From Lantana camara (taxonomy: Eukaryota; Streptophyta; Magnoliopsida; Lamiales; Verbenaceae): a DNA stretch of 64,000 bases. The position numbers were made by a program, and so were the translations under genes. The notes under the pieces are model-generated. The model saw only the letters and a program-made list of their open reading frames with translations, did not search any database and had not been told where the DNA came from. The stretch covers positions 98,675,501-98,739,500 of the forward strand of contig CM074857.1 of assembly GCA_037501455.1 (NCBI GenBank). Direction: 5' to 3'. This document shows, one piece after another, positions 21,839-33,229 of the stretch (position 1 is its first letter; the number at the start of each line of letters is the position of its first letter).

Positions 21839-23511
21839 ACACACTGTTGGAATCATATCGATGATCCAATGGACCAAACCTCATAACCTTTTAAGCCCGT
21901 TTGAACCTCTATCCCTCTCTATCCCTCATTTCAATCACAACACAAGAGAGAAAGGAAAAGTTGAGTTTGAAGCAAGAAAGAAGAGGAAGACACAAATACT
22001 ATTCACCCGTTGATCTCTTGAGCTCATATCTCTTCCAATCTTTATCCAATCTTCAATGTAAGTATATTTTTGTGTTCTTCATCTCCTTTTGCTTCTTTTC
22101 ATCCATGATTCTTAGATTTTGAGATTGATTTGCTAGAGTTTGAATATGGCATGAATAGTGGTGAATAGTAAGCGTTTTGAGTTCTTATGTGAATTATATG
22201 ATCTTTCTTGTGATTTCTTTTGGTTCGATACATGTTTTATGACTACAAAACCTCTATTAATGCTTCTTTATTCATGTATTAATTGGTAATTGAGTTTTTG
22301 TGAAGTTACCATTAATGCACCATGCTTGAAATGCAAGAATATGTATGTTCTTGAACCTCCTTCACTTGTATTGGTTGTGCTTCGATTTTGGACTAGATTT
22401 AGGGCTGATTTTTGTGATTTGTTTATGCATAAACTTGCCTTGATGTGTTGCCCAGCTTTGGTATGAGTTCGGTTGGCTTTTGGGACTGATTTGCAGGTGT
22501 TTACACGAAGGTCACAAGTCTAGGTGTAGCTAATACCCATTGGCTCCTTTGAGACTAACGGTCGTTACTTGCACCAGGCGTTGCTATGGTGGTTAACGGC
22601 TATTAGTGGCTGAGATAGGGCCAGGTTGTTAGCTTAGGTTCTAGTCTCTGACTTAGCTAATGGCCTTTTGTGGCCTTAAAGCTAGGGAGAAACTAACGGT
22701 CGTTAGTTGCCCTAGTGTGCCCGGTTGTGGTTTTTGCTCGCTTCTTTGCTTTGTATGCTCTTTCCCTGCCCCAATCTTGATCCCTATGTGTTTTATACTT
22801 GTTGGATTATGTGTTATGAGTTATGTATTGAAAGTGTGGTATGATTTAGATACGTTTATACGAGTTATGATCTTATATGTCTTAAGTGCTACCCCATCTC
22901 ATTTCATACGCATCACTTGTATTCATATGCATTTTCTGAGCGTCTAATTGGTTCATATTGAGTCTAAGAGTGTCTTTTGTTGTTTGTTTTGTTCATTGGA
23001 TTATCCTGTTGGTGACAAGGTGGTTCCTTAGGCGTTCTTTGGCCCCGTTTGGACTCCGCAACGTTGTGAAGATGAGGTTTTTTTTAATTTAGTTAATACG
23101 ACCTATAACCCTAAAATTGTTTTGAGCCCGCATGTGACTTATGTATATCATATGATAAACATATGTATGGCATGTATTTTGAGGGATTCTCCCATTTGTT
23201 AAAAGGCTTTGAAAATGTTTTTATACGTATGTAAGATATGTTTTCGTTTGTTTTGAAAAGTTTTGAAGTGTGTGTGAGTTTGTAGCAACGTACGGCCTTA
23301 AGAGATAGGTTCTTTGAATATGAATTCGACTTTGAACTTGGGGCAGGAGATATGGGTAAGGAGCACCAGCGACGGACGTGGGGTCACCGGGGAACTCTCC
23401 TATGCACATTTCCTTTTGAGAGGATTCGCCCAACCTCGGGAGGTCGAGGGGAAGGTGGGTTTTCTTGAGCCGGCGGAGGAGGTACCGTCGAAGGAGCGGG
23501 TAGGAGTGATT
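21839..23511 (+). repeat. Gypsy-1 3' LTR, segment B
   Basis: Host sequence resumes after the Athila-type element. From about 23155 it aligns with the start of the window. The part 21839-23150 has no second copy here. It contains AACGG-type palindromes at 22555-22706 and several short open frames with no recognisable product. It ends in the TSD TGATT (23507-23511) of Copia-2. Confidence 0.85.
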
Positions 23512-24667
23512 TGTTAGGAATAGTGCCCTGAAAACCGATGTAATAGTCCGCTTAGTGCTTTTCTTTTATAAATCATAAACAATCTTTGAATAATAAACGA
23601 ACTTAGGCAACACTTCTTTATATGCTCTTGTTTGATTGTATGTTTACTTTAGCTGTACATGTATAAGAACTCCCCTAGTCAATATGACTTATAGGACTCA
23701 ACCATTTAGGTGAAATGGTTCATGAGATGGGCCCTAAATCACTTAAGTCATGATTAGGAATCACTCCAAGCCGATGAGTCCAAAAGACATTGGGAGTGTC
23801 GCTTTGACTCGTTTGAGGCTTGCTCCTGTGATCATATCCTTAAGAAGAACCATCATATTTCATGGGGTGCAAAATGGATTGTTTGATACGTGCGTGATAC
23901 ATAGGGGTGCTTACTTATTCTAAGTAGGTATACTGAGGTGTCCCCCGTGAGAAGATTCCTAAATGGGAAAGGAAGTTTATATTTCTGGAAATAGAAACTT
24001 CCAGATTAGGAAATATCTCAAGAGTTATTGATGTGATTAAGTAGTCCTTAGACTTAAGAGTCCATCGATGCTTTGTGGGCTAACTCTACAATCTTAGGTA
24101 TGAGCTTTAAAGGGTGTCGCCTTAGACAACTGATTCAAAGCTTATGCTGGGATTGCACAAGTGGCACATGGAAGCATATGAGAATCGATAAAGGACATAC
24201 ACTTGCATTAGCAAGTTGACCTCTTATTGTGTAAGTCATTCATATGCCATCAAGGAGTCCTTGGCCAAGGCAGTGTATCAAGATATCAAGAAATGGGTTT
24301 CTTGGATTGAGATCAAATGGATATGAAATGCGCTTAACTTTAGGATCGAGATTATTAGGGTTCTGATTATTCCTTTGCCCTAGATCTCGATTGAGAGATG
24401 GGATGTAGGAGGATTTTATCTCACATATGTCAATGACTTAAAGGTTCTTTCAAATTGAGATATTCTTATTCAGCTGGGGTCACACGCCTGCTGCTAGATT
24501 ATGGTAGTGTGATCTGTGGACTAATTAATTAATTAGGAATTAATTAATTAGGGTCCCTACTAATTGAATTAAGAACCTAGAGGGTCATACACAACAACCC
24601 GGACACATGGGTTAAGGCTTGAATCAATTAAATGAGTTGATCGAACCAATAAGTGATTGGTTGGGGC

Positions 24668-24706
24668 CACACGTGTGGGACACGTGTCACGTGTGACACG
24701 TGTCAC
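24668..24706 (+). promoter_or_regulatory. CACGTG (G-box) array in Copia-2 5' LTR
   Basis: Four CACGTG hexamers occur in about 39 bp. In the 3' LTR (32482-32530) every one is altered (CACGAG, CATGTG, CACCTG, CTCGTG, CATGTG). It lies about 320 bp before the TATA box, like the array in Copia-1. Confidence 0.55.
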
Positions 24707-25009
24707 TTTGTGGTGATTAATTAAATAATTAATATTGATTAGTTATTTAATGGACTTTAATTTAATTATAAATTAATATTAAAGTTCAAATTTGGAGATA
24801 TTAAGTCTAATAAATAATTAATTGTGAATTAATTAATTGTTAGCTTCAAGTTATTTATTATAAATAAATAAAGTTAATTAAAATATCTAAGAGAGTTAGA
24901 TATTATATTCTTGCTTGACAAGTTGGTCAAAGTAAGAGTCTTTCTCTCCAAACAAGAAATCCCTTACAAAAAGGGTTTAGGAAACCTTGTCCAACAAGAC
25001 AAAGGGGTA

Positions 25010-25048
25010 CGAACCCCATATGCTATAAATAAGTGGGGTTCGAACCCC
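25010..25048 (+). promoter_or_regulatory. Copia-2 TATA box between inverted repeats
   Basis: Arms CGAACCCCA (25010-25018) and TGGGGTTCG (25034-25042) flank TATAAAT (25024-25030). The right arm is part of the palindrome GGGGTTCGAACCCC (25035-25048), which fits the tRNA B-box core. In the 3' LTR the arms are 11 bp (32852-32862 and 32878-32888), but the box reads TATGGAT. Confidence 0.55.
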
Positions 25049-25392
25049 ATGAGGAATTGATACACAATCTCCTTCTCCATATTATACCACACAAGCCCTA
25101 GAGCCTAAACACCAAATATAGAACTAGCATCCTCCCTGTTTGGATCGTGATCGAGGTTGGTGGATTAATTCTCTAGAGGGTTGCTTTCGTAGAGTCTTGA
25201 AAGATTTGAAGGAGCTTGGGGACTTGCCGCTTGAAGAGCATTCTTGGGCGGCTAGAACGTGTCAAGAAAGCGATGATCTAAGTCAGTTTCTTAGAACCCT
25301 ACGAAATTGGGAATAAGAATTGCAAGATTCGATCTTCTTTTGGGAAAATTTTTAAATTCCGCTCCGCCCTTCTTTCGTGTTTTCCTGACAAG

Positions 25393-25407
25393 TGGTATCA
25401 GAGCCAC
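25393..25407 (+). other. Copia-2 primer-binding site (tRNA-iMet)
   Basis: TGGTATCAGAGCCAC lies two bases after the 5' LTR. Confidence 0.93.
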
Positions 25408-27520
25408 CTTGCAAGGCTATTTCTGATTTGTCTCTTTATTCTGAATTTAGTAGAAATTCTTAGATTTAGGTGCGATTGAGTATTCATGAGTTTTTTGGAA
25501 ATCTAAGAAAAATTGAATATGTGTTTTTCCTAAAGTTTCTAAAAAACGTTTTCTAAAGAATTTTTTTGATTAGAATTGTTTTGAATCAAATTTGATTAAA
25601 TCGTGTTTTAATTTCTGGATTGAATTGGGTTTTGAGAAACTTGAAATACGAAAACGAGACGAGATACGAAAACGCGAGCCTAGACATGCTAAGACGTAGC
25701 ACGCCTAGGCCCGCACGCCCCAGCCGCACAGCAGTCCTGCCACCACGCGGGACTGTCCACACGCCTGCGCCTACGCGCGTCCGCATGCCCCTCACGCAAC
25801 CGCGCGGGAGCGCCTGCCCAGGCCGCCCGCCATCGCCCAGCATCGCAGCGCGCGTTCGCCGCGACGCAGTGCAGTTTGCGGGTGTTGCAATCCGGGCTTG
25901 TGTTTTCACGACCTTACTTTTCGTGTTCGATCCGATGAAATCCCGATTTGATTTTACCCTTTTAAAAATTTGTTTTAGAAAATTAATGTTATTTTTGAAA
26001 TAATTTTAAAATTGGGATTTTTATGAAATTAAAACGGATTTAATCTTTAAGAAAATTACACTTGTTAATTTTTGAAATAATTGAGATATAAAATTATTAA
26101 TTTTCAGAAAATAATTGGCTTTATTTAATATTTCTTGGCTTTATGGATTTAATATTTCTTGGCTTTATTTGAAAAGACTCATGAACAAGAATTGCATCTA
26201 AGTTGTGTTTTAAGCTATTAGAGCTTAAAGCGAGAATTTTAATTTATTGGTAAATTAAAATTCTTGCAATTTTATGCATGTTAAGTGAACATGTGTTTTA
26301 GTCTTGTGATGTTTTAATTTATGCACATGGATGGTTTAAATTGGGGTTGGAGCCCCATAGTTGCATTTTTCAATTGGGGTCGGTGCCCCACTTATGAGCG
26401 TATTGTTATGTGTTTATTATGTGGCTTTACATATTACTATTTTTGAGGTCGGGACATATTACTATTTTTGAGGTCGGGAATGCCCCGTGTATTTTTCTAT
26501 GGCCAATATGAAGATTGAACCATATTATCTTATGCAAAGAGAGTAGATTACAGGAAAGTGAGGTTTTCCTTTTTACTTTGAAGATTTGCACCCATGGAGT
26601 AAGAGGGATCCACACAACAAGTAACACGGAGGCCATAAAGTGAAGACCCCTCAAATTGTTAAGGAGGGTTTCTGTTATTGTAATAGATAGGGCATCGTTT
26701 TATTTCCAATTCCCTTATGTGATTTAACCTATTTTATGTGGCATGTATGTTAGAACTTGTGATTGTGGAGTGGCTCCCACATATCACGCATAAGATAGGT
26801 AGAACCCATGATCATCACATGTTAGTATCATGCTAAGACATGTTATCTGATATGTGCATGTGTGACATGCATTTAAGTTGTACTTACATTAATCAAGACT
26901 AATTGAATTGGATACCATATATGTTGGTGAGGTCGAATCGGACAACTCTCAGGTTAAATCGAAAATTCCCTTAAAATATTAAGCTAATTTTTAAGATAGG
27001 TATTTAATTCGAGGTGCAAACTTTGAATTAAAATTCCTAGCATTCCATCATTATGATAAGTTTGATAAGAGAAGCTAGTTATCGTCCATAAGTCGTGGGG
27101 TGGTTATGTGAAACCCATTAGTTCTTAGTTTCCAGATTAATCATTTTAATGATTAATATTTCGAGGTTAATTTTAGGGAGAGCGATGGCCGCGAGTCGTG
27201 GGTCCATATTGAAAGATGGGTGATGCAAAAATATTACTAAGAATTCCACAGTGTTGGAATTGGTAAATTGTACCTACCTTAGGCTTTATTAAGAATGTCC
27301 ATGAATCGCGGGTTCGAGGTAAAGTGCTTAGGATCTTAGTACCCATTGGGGTAACAAGTATCCTCAAAGATCTTTTGGAATTATAGATCTTTTAAAAACA
27401 GTGGGAGCAACATAGATTAAAGACCTAATCTCATGTATATCGTTATTATTCAGCATGCTCACTCAGTTCTCTGTTTTTCCATTTAGGTTGTAGATTCTGT
27501 GATTCTCTACGTGTTTTGAA
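25408..27520 (+). other. Copia-2 untranslated leader
   Basis: It has the same module order as Copia-1: a GC-rich block (about 25675-25890), hairpins at 26342-26357 and 26375-26390, a weaker third near 26475, and the GTCGTGGG-type motif near 27081, 27183 and 27292. There are three motif copies rather than four; copies 2 and 3 look fused by a deletion. Open frames in the GC block are not credible genes. Confidence 0.7.
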
Positions 27521-28456
27521 ATGACAACCAAAAACCCACTAGTATCGATCCTCGAGTCAAACAAGTTGACTGGTCCCAACTATTCTGATTGGCTTAGGAA
27601 TCTAAAAATAGTTCTAGATTCCAAAAAGAGAACTTATGTTCTCTTTTAGACGGAGCCCGTTCTCGAAGGGAAAGCTCAGACCCGGGCTGAGCGGGATGCG
27701 ATCCAGAAGTGGAAGGATGATAATCTCCAAACCCGTTGTCTCATGCTTGCTAACATGTCTCTGGACATGCAAAGACATCATGAGTCCATGGAATTCGCTT
27801 AGGAGATTTATGACCACTTAGAGAAACTTTACAGCCCTCATGAGCGTGTTACAAGGTATAACACCTCAAAAGAATTATTCCATTTGAGAATGAGGGAAGG
27901 TACAAGTGTCCATGAATATGGACTCAAGTTTCTAGCTCTTACTGAGAAACTTGCTTCCATGGACATGCCATAGAGAGATGAGATTTTGGTGGATTTGTTG
28001 CTAGCCTCGCTCCCACCATCATTCAACCCGTTTGTCCTTAACTTCAACATGAATCATGCAAATGCTAGTGTAGCTGAGCTGATTAGTCAGCTTGTGACTG
28101 CTGAAAGCACGACCAAGAAGGACAAGGTTATGATGGTCACTGCTCCATCTTCTTCTAAGCCTTCTAAAGGCAAGGGCAAGAAAGTCCAAAAGAAGCAGAA
28201 ATCCCTTAGGCCCAATAGCAGCATCACGAAGGGAAAAGCCCAAAAGAAGAAACCTGATCAGAAAGAGGATGTTTGCTTCCATTGTAGCAAACCGGGGCAT
28301 TGGAGGAGAAACTGCCAAGAGTACAAGTCTACTCTAAACAAAGGTATGTTTCTCGTTGAAGTAAATCTTTCTAATAATTCTAACTCTTGGATACTTGATA
28401 CCGGTTGTAGATCTCATATCTGTAATGATTTACAGATCCTAAGTGAGGCTCGGTAG
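27521..28456 (+). pseudogene. gag: Copia-2 gag and protease
   Basis: The ATG at 27521 begins MTTKNPLVSILESNKLTG. One frame runs to 28456 with three in-frame stops, at 27647-27649, 27798-27800 and 27971-27973. The last 156 residues are open and include a lysine-rich stretch, the zinc knuckle CFHCSKPGHWRRNC and the protease site WILDTGCRSH. This is the best preserved gag here apart from the stops. Confidence 0.9.
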
Positions 28457-29795
28457 CTCAAAGGAGGAGAATGTGTCCTGAAGATTGGAGATGGCTCAAC
28501 CATTAAGGCTCAAGCTTTAGGCACAATTAGATTAGATTTAGGTCATTTTGAGTTAGTTTTAAATAAATCCTTTTTGTACCAGACATTATTCGTAATATAA
28601 TTTCAGTTCCAATACTTGATTGTGAAGGATATGAAATTAATATTAAGAATGGTAACTTTTTCCTTAAAAAGAATAATTTTTCAATACCTCTTGGTACATT
28701 GAACAATGGACTTTAACTCAAAACACCGATATTTTGAATATACAATGAGAAAAAAAAAACGTAAGAGAGATGACGAAGTCTCAGTATCTTTATGGCATGC
28801 TAGATTATGACATATTTCCAAGAATAGAATTAGCAAGTTAACTACCTTAGGGACATTCTCTGAAAATGACCTTAAACAGTTAACTTCCTGTGAATCCTAT
28901 CTCAAAGGAAAGATGTCCAAAACTCCTTTCGAAGGGAGTGTCGATCGAGCCACTAAGACCTTGGATTTGATCCATTCTGATGTTTGTGGACCGCTTAGTG
29001 TAAGCACTCGAAACAATCATCAATACTTCATAACCTTTACTGACGCTTTCAGTCGCTACGGTTATGTGTACTTAATGAAGTACAAATTTGAGGCTTTTGA
29101 GAAATTCTTAGAATTTCAAAAGGAGGATGAGAACCAAACTAGTCACAAGATCAAGACACTTCGATCTGATCGAGGTGGCGACTATCTTAGTGAAGAATTC
29201 CTTAGTCATCTCAGAGATAATGGAATTATCTCTCAGTGGACTCCTCCGGGAACTCCTCAGTTTAATGGAGTTTCTGAGAGAAGGAACAAACCCTACTTGA
29301 TATGGTTCATTCCATGATGAGTTTCACTGACTTACCACCTTCTTTCTAGGGATATGCCCTAGAAAGTGCAACCAAGATTTTGAATCTTGTTCCTTCTAAG
29401 TCAGTCCCCAAAACGCCCTATGAAATGTGGCATGGTAAAATCCCTAGTTATCTTACTTGAGAATTTGGGGTTGTTCTGCTTATGTGAAGAGGATAGTGGG
29501 AGATAAGTTAGAAGCTCATTCTAACTTATGCTACTTTGTTGGCTATCCTAAGGAATCCATAGGATACTACTTCTATGATCAAACTGAGCAAAAGGTGTTT
29601 GTTTCAAGAAATGCAACTTTTCTCGAGGAATTGTTCCTAGAAGAAAAGAAAGGCAAGATCACAGAACTTGAAGAAATTCGAGACACTCCCACACCATATT
29701 CAGAAGACACGTTTTATTTTGATATCCCACAACCAATCATGAACTTTGATACACGTGAAAATCCTCCTCCAAGGCGTTCTGAATGCCTTCCTTAG
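28457..29795 (+). pseudogene. pol: Copia-2 integrase
   Basis: A stop at 28454-28456 and a frameshift near 28565 break the protease-integrase linker. 28913-29317 has LIHSDVCGP, LRSDRGGDY and NGVSERRN in one frame. The second Asp and the Glu are 35 residues apart, the DD35E spacing. A frameshift before 29317 and a stop near 29349 follow. 29457-29795 restores the C-terminal domain (FVGYPKESIGYYFYD). Confidence 0.88.
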
Positions 29796-31324
29796 ACAGC
29801 CTGAGAGATGGTACTGTTTTCTCCATGAAATCTCTCAAGATAGTGATCCTTCAACATATGAGGAGGCACTATCAGACTCAAATTTTGAACAGTGGAAACA
29901 AGCCATGAAATCCGAAATGGACTCCATGTACTCCAACCAAGTTTGGACCTTGGTTGATTTGCCTGACGGGGTAAAACCCATAGGATGCAAATGGATCTTT
30001 AAGAGAAAGCTCGGAGTAGATGGAAACGTTGCTGCGTACAAGGTAAGACTCGTTGCCAAAGGATTCACTCAAAGACCCGGCGTGGACTTTGATGAAACCT
30101 TCTCACCAGTTGCAATGTAAAAGTCCATTCAAATCATGCTTGCTATACTGCATATTATGACTACGAGATATGGCAAATGGATTTGAAAACTGCCTTTCTG
30201 AATGGAGACATTGATAAAGACATTTATATGGATCAACCCATAGGTTTCACAATCAGTGAGAGTGAGCAAAAGATTTACAAACTCCAAAGATCAATCTATG
30301 GATTGAAACAAGCTTCTAGGAATTAGAGCATTCGTTTTGATGAAGCAGTCAAAGCGTTTGGCTTCGTTCAAAACTTGAATGAGTCATGCGATTCTTGGTA
30401 CTTTAAGTTGATGATATCCTTCTAATTGGGAATTCGAAGGATGACATGAAAGTTACCAAGTCTTGGTTATCGAACCAATTTGAGATGAAAGATCTTGGTG
30501 ATGCGTCCTACATTCTCGAAATAAAGATCTACAGAGATAGATCTAAGAGATTGATATTACTATCACAATCGATGTACATAGATAAGGTTCTGAAAAGGTT
30601 CAACATGGAGGATGCAAAGAATAAGATTCTTCCCATGAGTGTAGGAACATGTCTTTCAAAGAAGATGTGTCCTAAGACAAACCTTAAGAAAGAATGAATG
30701 ATTCATGTGCCTTATGCCCCGGCAATAGGCAGCATAATGTATGCAATGCTATGTACTCGACTGGATGTGGCTTATACACTTAGTGTTACAAGCCGTTTCC
30801 AGTCTGACCTTGGAGAAGGTCACTGGACTGCTGTGAAGAACATCTTAAAGTACTTGAGAAGTACCAAGGATTTGTTCTTAGTATACGGAGGACAGAAAGA
30901 TCTAATCGTCGAAGGATACTGCGATACAAGCTTTGCATCTGACTTAGATGATTTTAAGTCAATGTCAAGATACATTTTCTGCCTTAATCGCGGAGCAGTA
31001 AGTTGGAAAAGTTCCAAGCAAACAACCACTGCAGATTCGACCACTGAGGCCGAATACTTAGCTGCAAATGATGCCATCACTATGTTTTGTGACAACACTG
31101 GGGCGGTTGCTCAAGCAAGCGAACCAAGATCTCACCAACGGACCAATCACATTATGAGAAAGTATCACCTAATCCGTGATATCATTCAACGAGGTGATGT
31201 GCAAATAGAGAGGGTCGCATCAGTAGAGAATGTGGCAGATCCACTTACTAAACCCCTTAGTCGAGAAGTTTTCGAAGGTCATCTTGTGAAGATGGGACTT
31301 AGATTAGCTTGTGAATGGTTTTGA
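29796..31324 (+). pseudogene. pol: Copia-2 reverse transcriptase and RNase H
   Basis: 29746-30120 has the first RT blocks (IGCKWIFKRK, AKGFTQRPGVDF). A stop at 30118-30120 and a frameshift precede QMDLKTAFLNGD. At the YVDD site the Tyr codon is a stop (TAA, near 30406), followed by VDDILL. 30446-31324 continues with one further stop (30695-30697) into RNase H. Relative to Copia-1, RNase H lacks about 26 residues in frame between LAANDA and FCDNTGA. The tail ADPLTKPLS and the stop at 31322-31324 are normal. Confidence 0.88.
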
Positions 31325-31325
31325 C

Positions 31326-31340
31326 GGGCAAGTACGAGAC
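31326..31340 (+). other. Copia-2 polypurine tract
   Basis: GGGCAAGTACGAGAC lies directly before the 3' LTR; it is interrupted by pyrimidines. Confidence 0.6.
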
Positions 31341-33229
31341 TGTTAGGAATAGTGCCCTGAAAGCCGATGTATTAGTCCGCTTAGTGCTTTCCTTTTGTAA
31401 ATCACAGACAATCTTTGAATAATAAACGAACTTAGGCAACACTTCTCTATATGCTCTTGTTTGATTGTATATTTACTTTAGTTGTGCATGTATAAGAACT
31501 CCCGTAGTCAATATGACTTATAGGACTCAACCATTTAGGTGAAATTGTTCATGAGACAAGCCCTAAATCACTTAAGTCATGATTAGAAATCACTCCAAGC
31601 CGATGAGTCCAAAAGATAGTGGGAGTGTCACTTTAACTTGTTTGAAGCTTGCTCGTGTGATCACGCCCTTAAAAAGGATCATCTTGTTTCATAGGGTTCA
31701 AAGTGTATTGTTTGATACGTGCGTGATACATAGGGGTGCTTACTTATTCTAAGTAGGTACACTGAGGTGTCCCGTGTGAGAAGATTCCTAAATGGGAAAG
31801 GAAGTTTCTATTTCTGGAAATAGAAACTTCCAATTTAGGAAATATCTCACGAGTCACTGATGTGATTAAGTAGTCCTTAGATTTGAGATTCCATCGATGC
31901 TTTGTGGGCTAACTCTGCAATCTTAGGTATGAGCTTTAAAGGGTGTCGCATTAGACAACTGATTCAAATCTTATGTTGGGATTGCACAAGTGGCGCATAA
32001 AAGCATATGAGAATCGATAAAGGACCTACACTTGGATTAGCAAGTTGATCTCTTATTGTGTAAGTCATTCATATGCCGTCAAGGAGTCCTTGGCCAAGGC
32101 AGTGGATCAAGATATCAAGAAATGAGTTTCTTGGATTGAGATCAAATGGATATGAAATGCACTTAACTTTAGGATCGAGATTATTAGGGTTCTGATTATT
32201 CTCTTGCCCTAGATCTTGATTGAGAGATGGGATGTAGGAGGATTTTATCTCATATATGTCAATGACTTAAAGGTTCTTTCGAATTGAGATATTCTTATTC
32301 AGCTAGGGGTCACACGCCTGTTGCTAGATTATGGTAATGTGATCTGTGGACTAATTAATTAATTAGGGCCACTGCTAATTGAATTAAGAACCTAGAGGGT
32401 CACACACAACAACCCGGTCACGTGGGTTAAGGCTTGAATCGATTAAATGAGTTGATCGAACCAATAACTGATTGGTTGGGGCCACACGAGTGGCACACAT
32501 GTGGGACACCTGTCTCGTGTGACATGTGTCACTTTGTGGTGATTGATTAAATAATTAATATTAACTAATTATTTAATGGACTTTAATTTAATTATGAATT
32601 AATATTAAAGTTCAAATTTGGAGATATTAAGTGTAATAAATAATTAATTGTGAATTAGTTAATTATTAGCTTCAAGTTATTTATTATAAATAAATAAAGT
32701 TAATTAAAATATCTAAGAGAGCTAGATATTATATTCTTGCTTGACAAGTTGGTCAAAAGGATACTTTTGGTCAAAGTAAGAGTCTTTCTCTCCAAGCAAG
32801 AAATCCCTTACTAAAAGAATTTAGGAAACCTTGTCCAACAAGACAAAAGGGTTCGAACCCCATACACTATGGATAAGTGGGGTTCGAACCCCATGAGGAA
32901 TTGATACACAATCTTCTTCTCCATATTATATCACACAAACCCTAGAGCCTAAACACCAAATATAGAACTACATCCCCCCTGTTTGGATCGTGATCGAGGT
33001 CGGTGGACTAATTTTCTAGAGGGTTGCTTTCGTGGAGTCGTGAAAGATTCGAAGGAGCTTGGGGACTTGTGAAGAGCGTTCTTTGGGCGGCTAAAACGTG
33101 TCAAGAAAGCGATGATCTAAGTGAGTTTCTTAGAACCCTACTAATTTGGGAATAAGAATTGCAAGATTCAATCTTCTTTTGGAAAAAGTTTTAAATTCCG
33201 CTCCGCCCTTCTTTCGTGTTTTCCCAACA
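31341..33229 (+). repeat. Copia-2 3' LTR
   Basis: 1889 bp, TGTTAGGAATAG to TTCCCAACA. The hairpin at 31800-31831 has perfect 15-bp arms. All CACGTG sites and the TATA box carry changes, so this copy is less likely to act as a promoter than the 5' one. Confidence 0.93.

Larger units (their letters stand above)
23512..25390 (+). repeat. Copia-2 5' LTR
   Basis: It runs from TGTTAGGAATAG to TTTTCCTGACA, 1879 bp. It contains a 32-nt hairpin (23971-24002), four CACGTG hexamers (24668-24706) and a TATAAAT box between inverted repeats (25010-25048). The TATA box and G-boxes are intact here, unlike in the 3' copy. Confidence 0.93.
23512..33229 (+). mobile_element. Copia-2: full-length Ty1/Copia element, defective
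   Basis: 9.72 kb with LTRs at 23512-25390 and 31341-33229, and a perfect 5-bp TSD TGATT (23507-23511 and 33230-33234). Its leader and proteins are close relatives of Copia-1, but its LTRs are a distinct subfamily. It is inserted in the Gypsy-1 3' LTR. The LTR copies differ by roughly 5-7% in the parts compared. Confidence 0.95.

Noticed and set aside
22660..22947. 95-codon open frame starting MAFCGLKAREK
   Set aside because: It lies inside the Gypsy-1 3' LTR and resembles no known protein.
23770..23805. CCGATGAGTCC near an inverted CACTCC/GGGAGTG looked like a hammerhead ribozyme core
   Set aside because: The required GAAA after stem II is absent (GACATTGGG follows), and the related sites at 3003 and 47650 lack it too. 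It is a conserved LTR stem only.
25035..25048. B-box-like GGTTCGAACCC taken as a possible tRNA gene
   Set aside because: No A box, acceptor stem or anticodon arm can be fitted around it, and it recurs as part of a palindrome.
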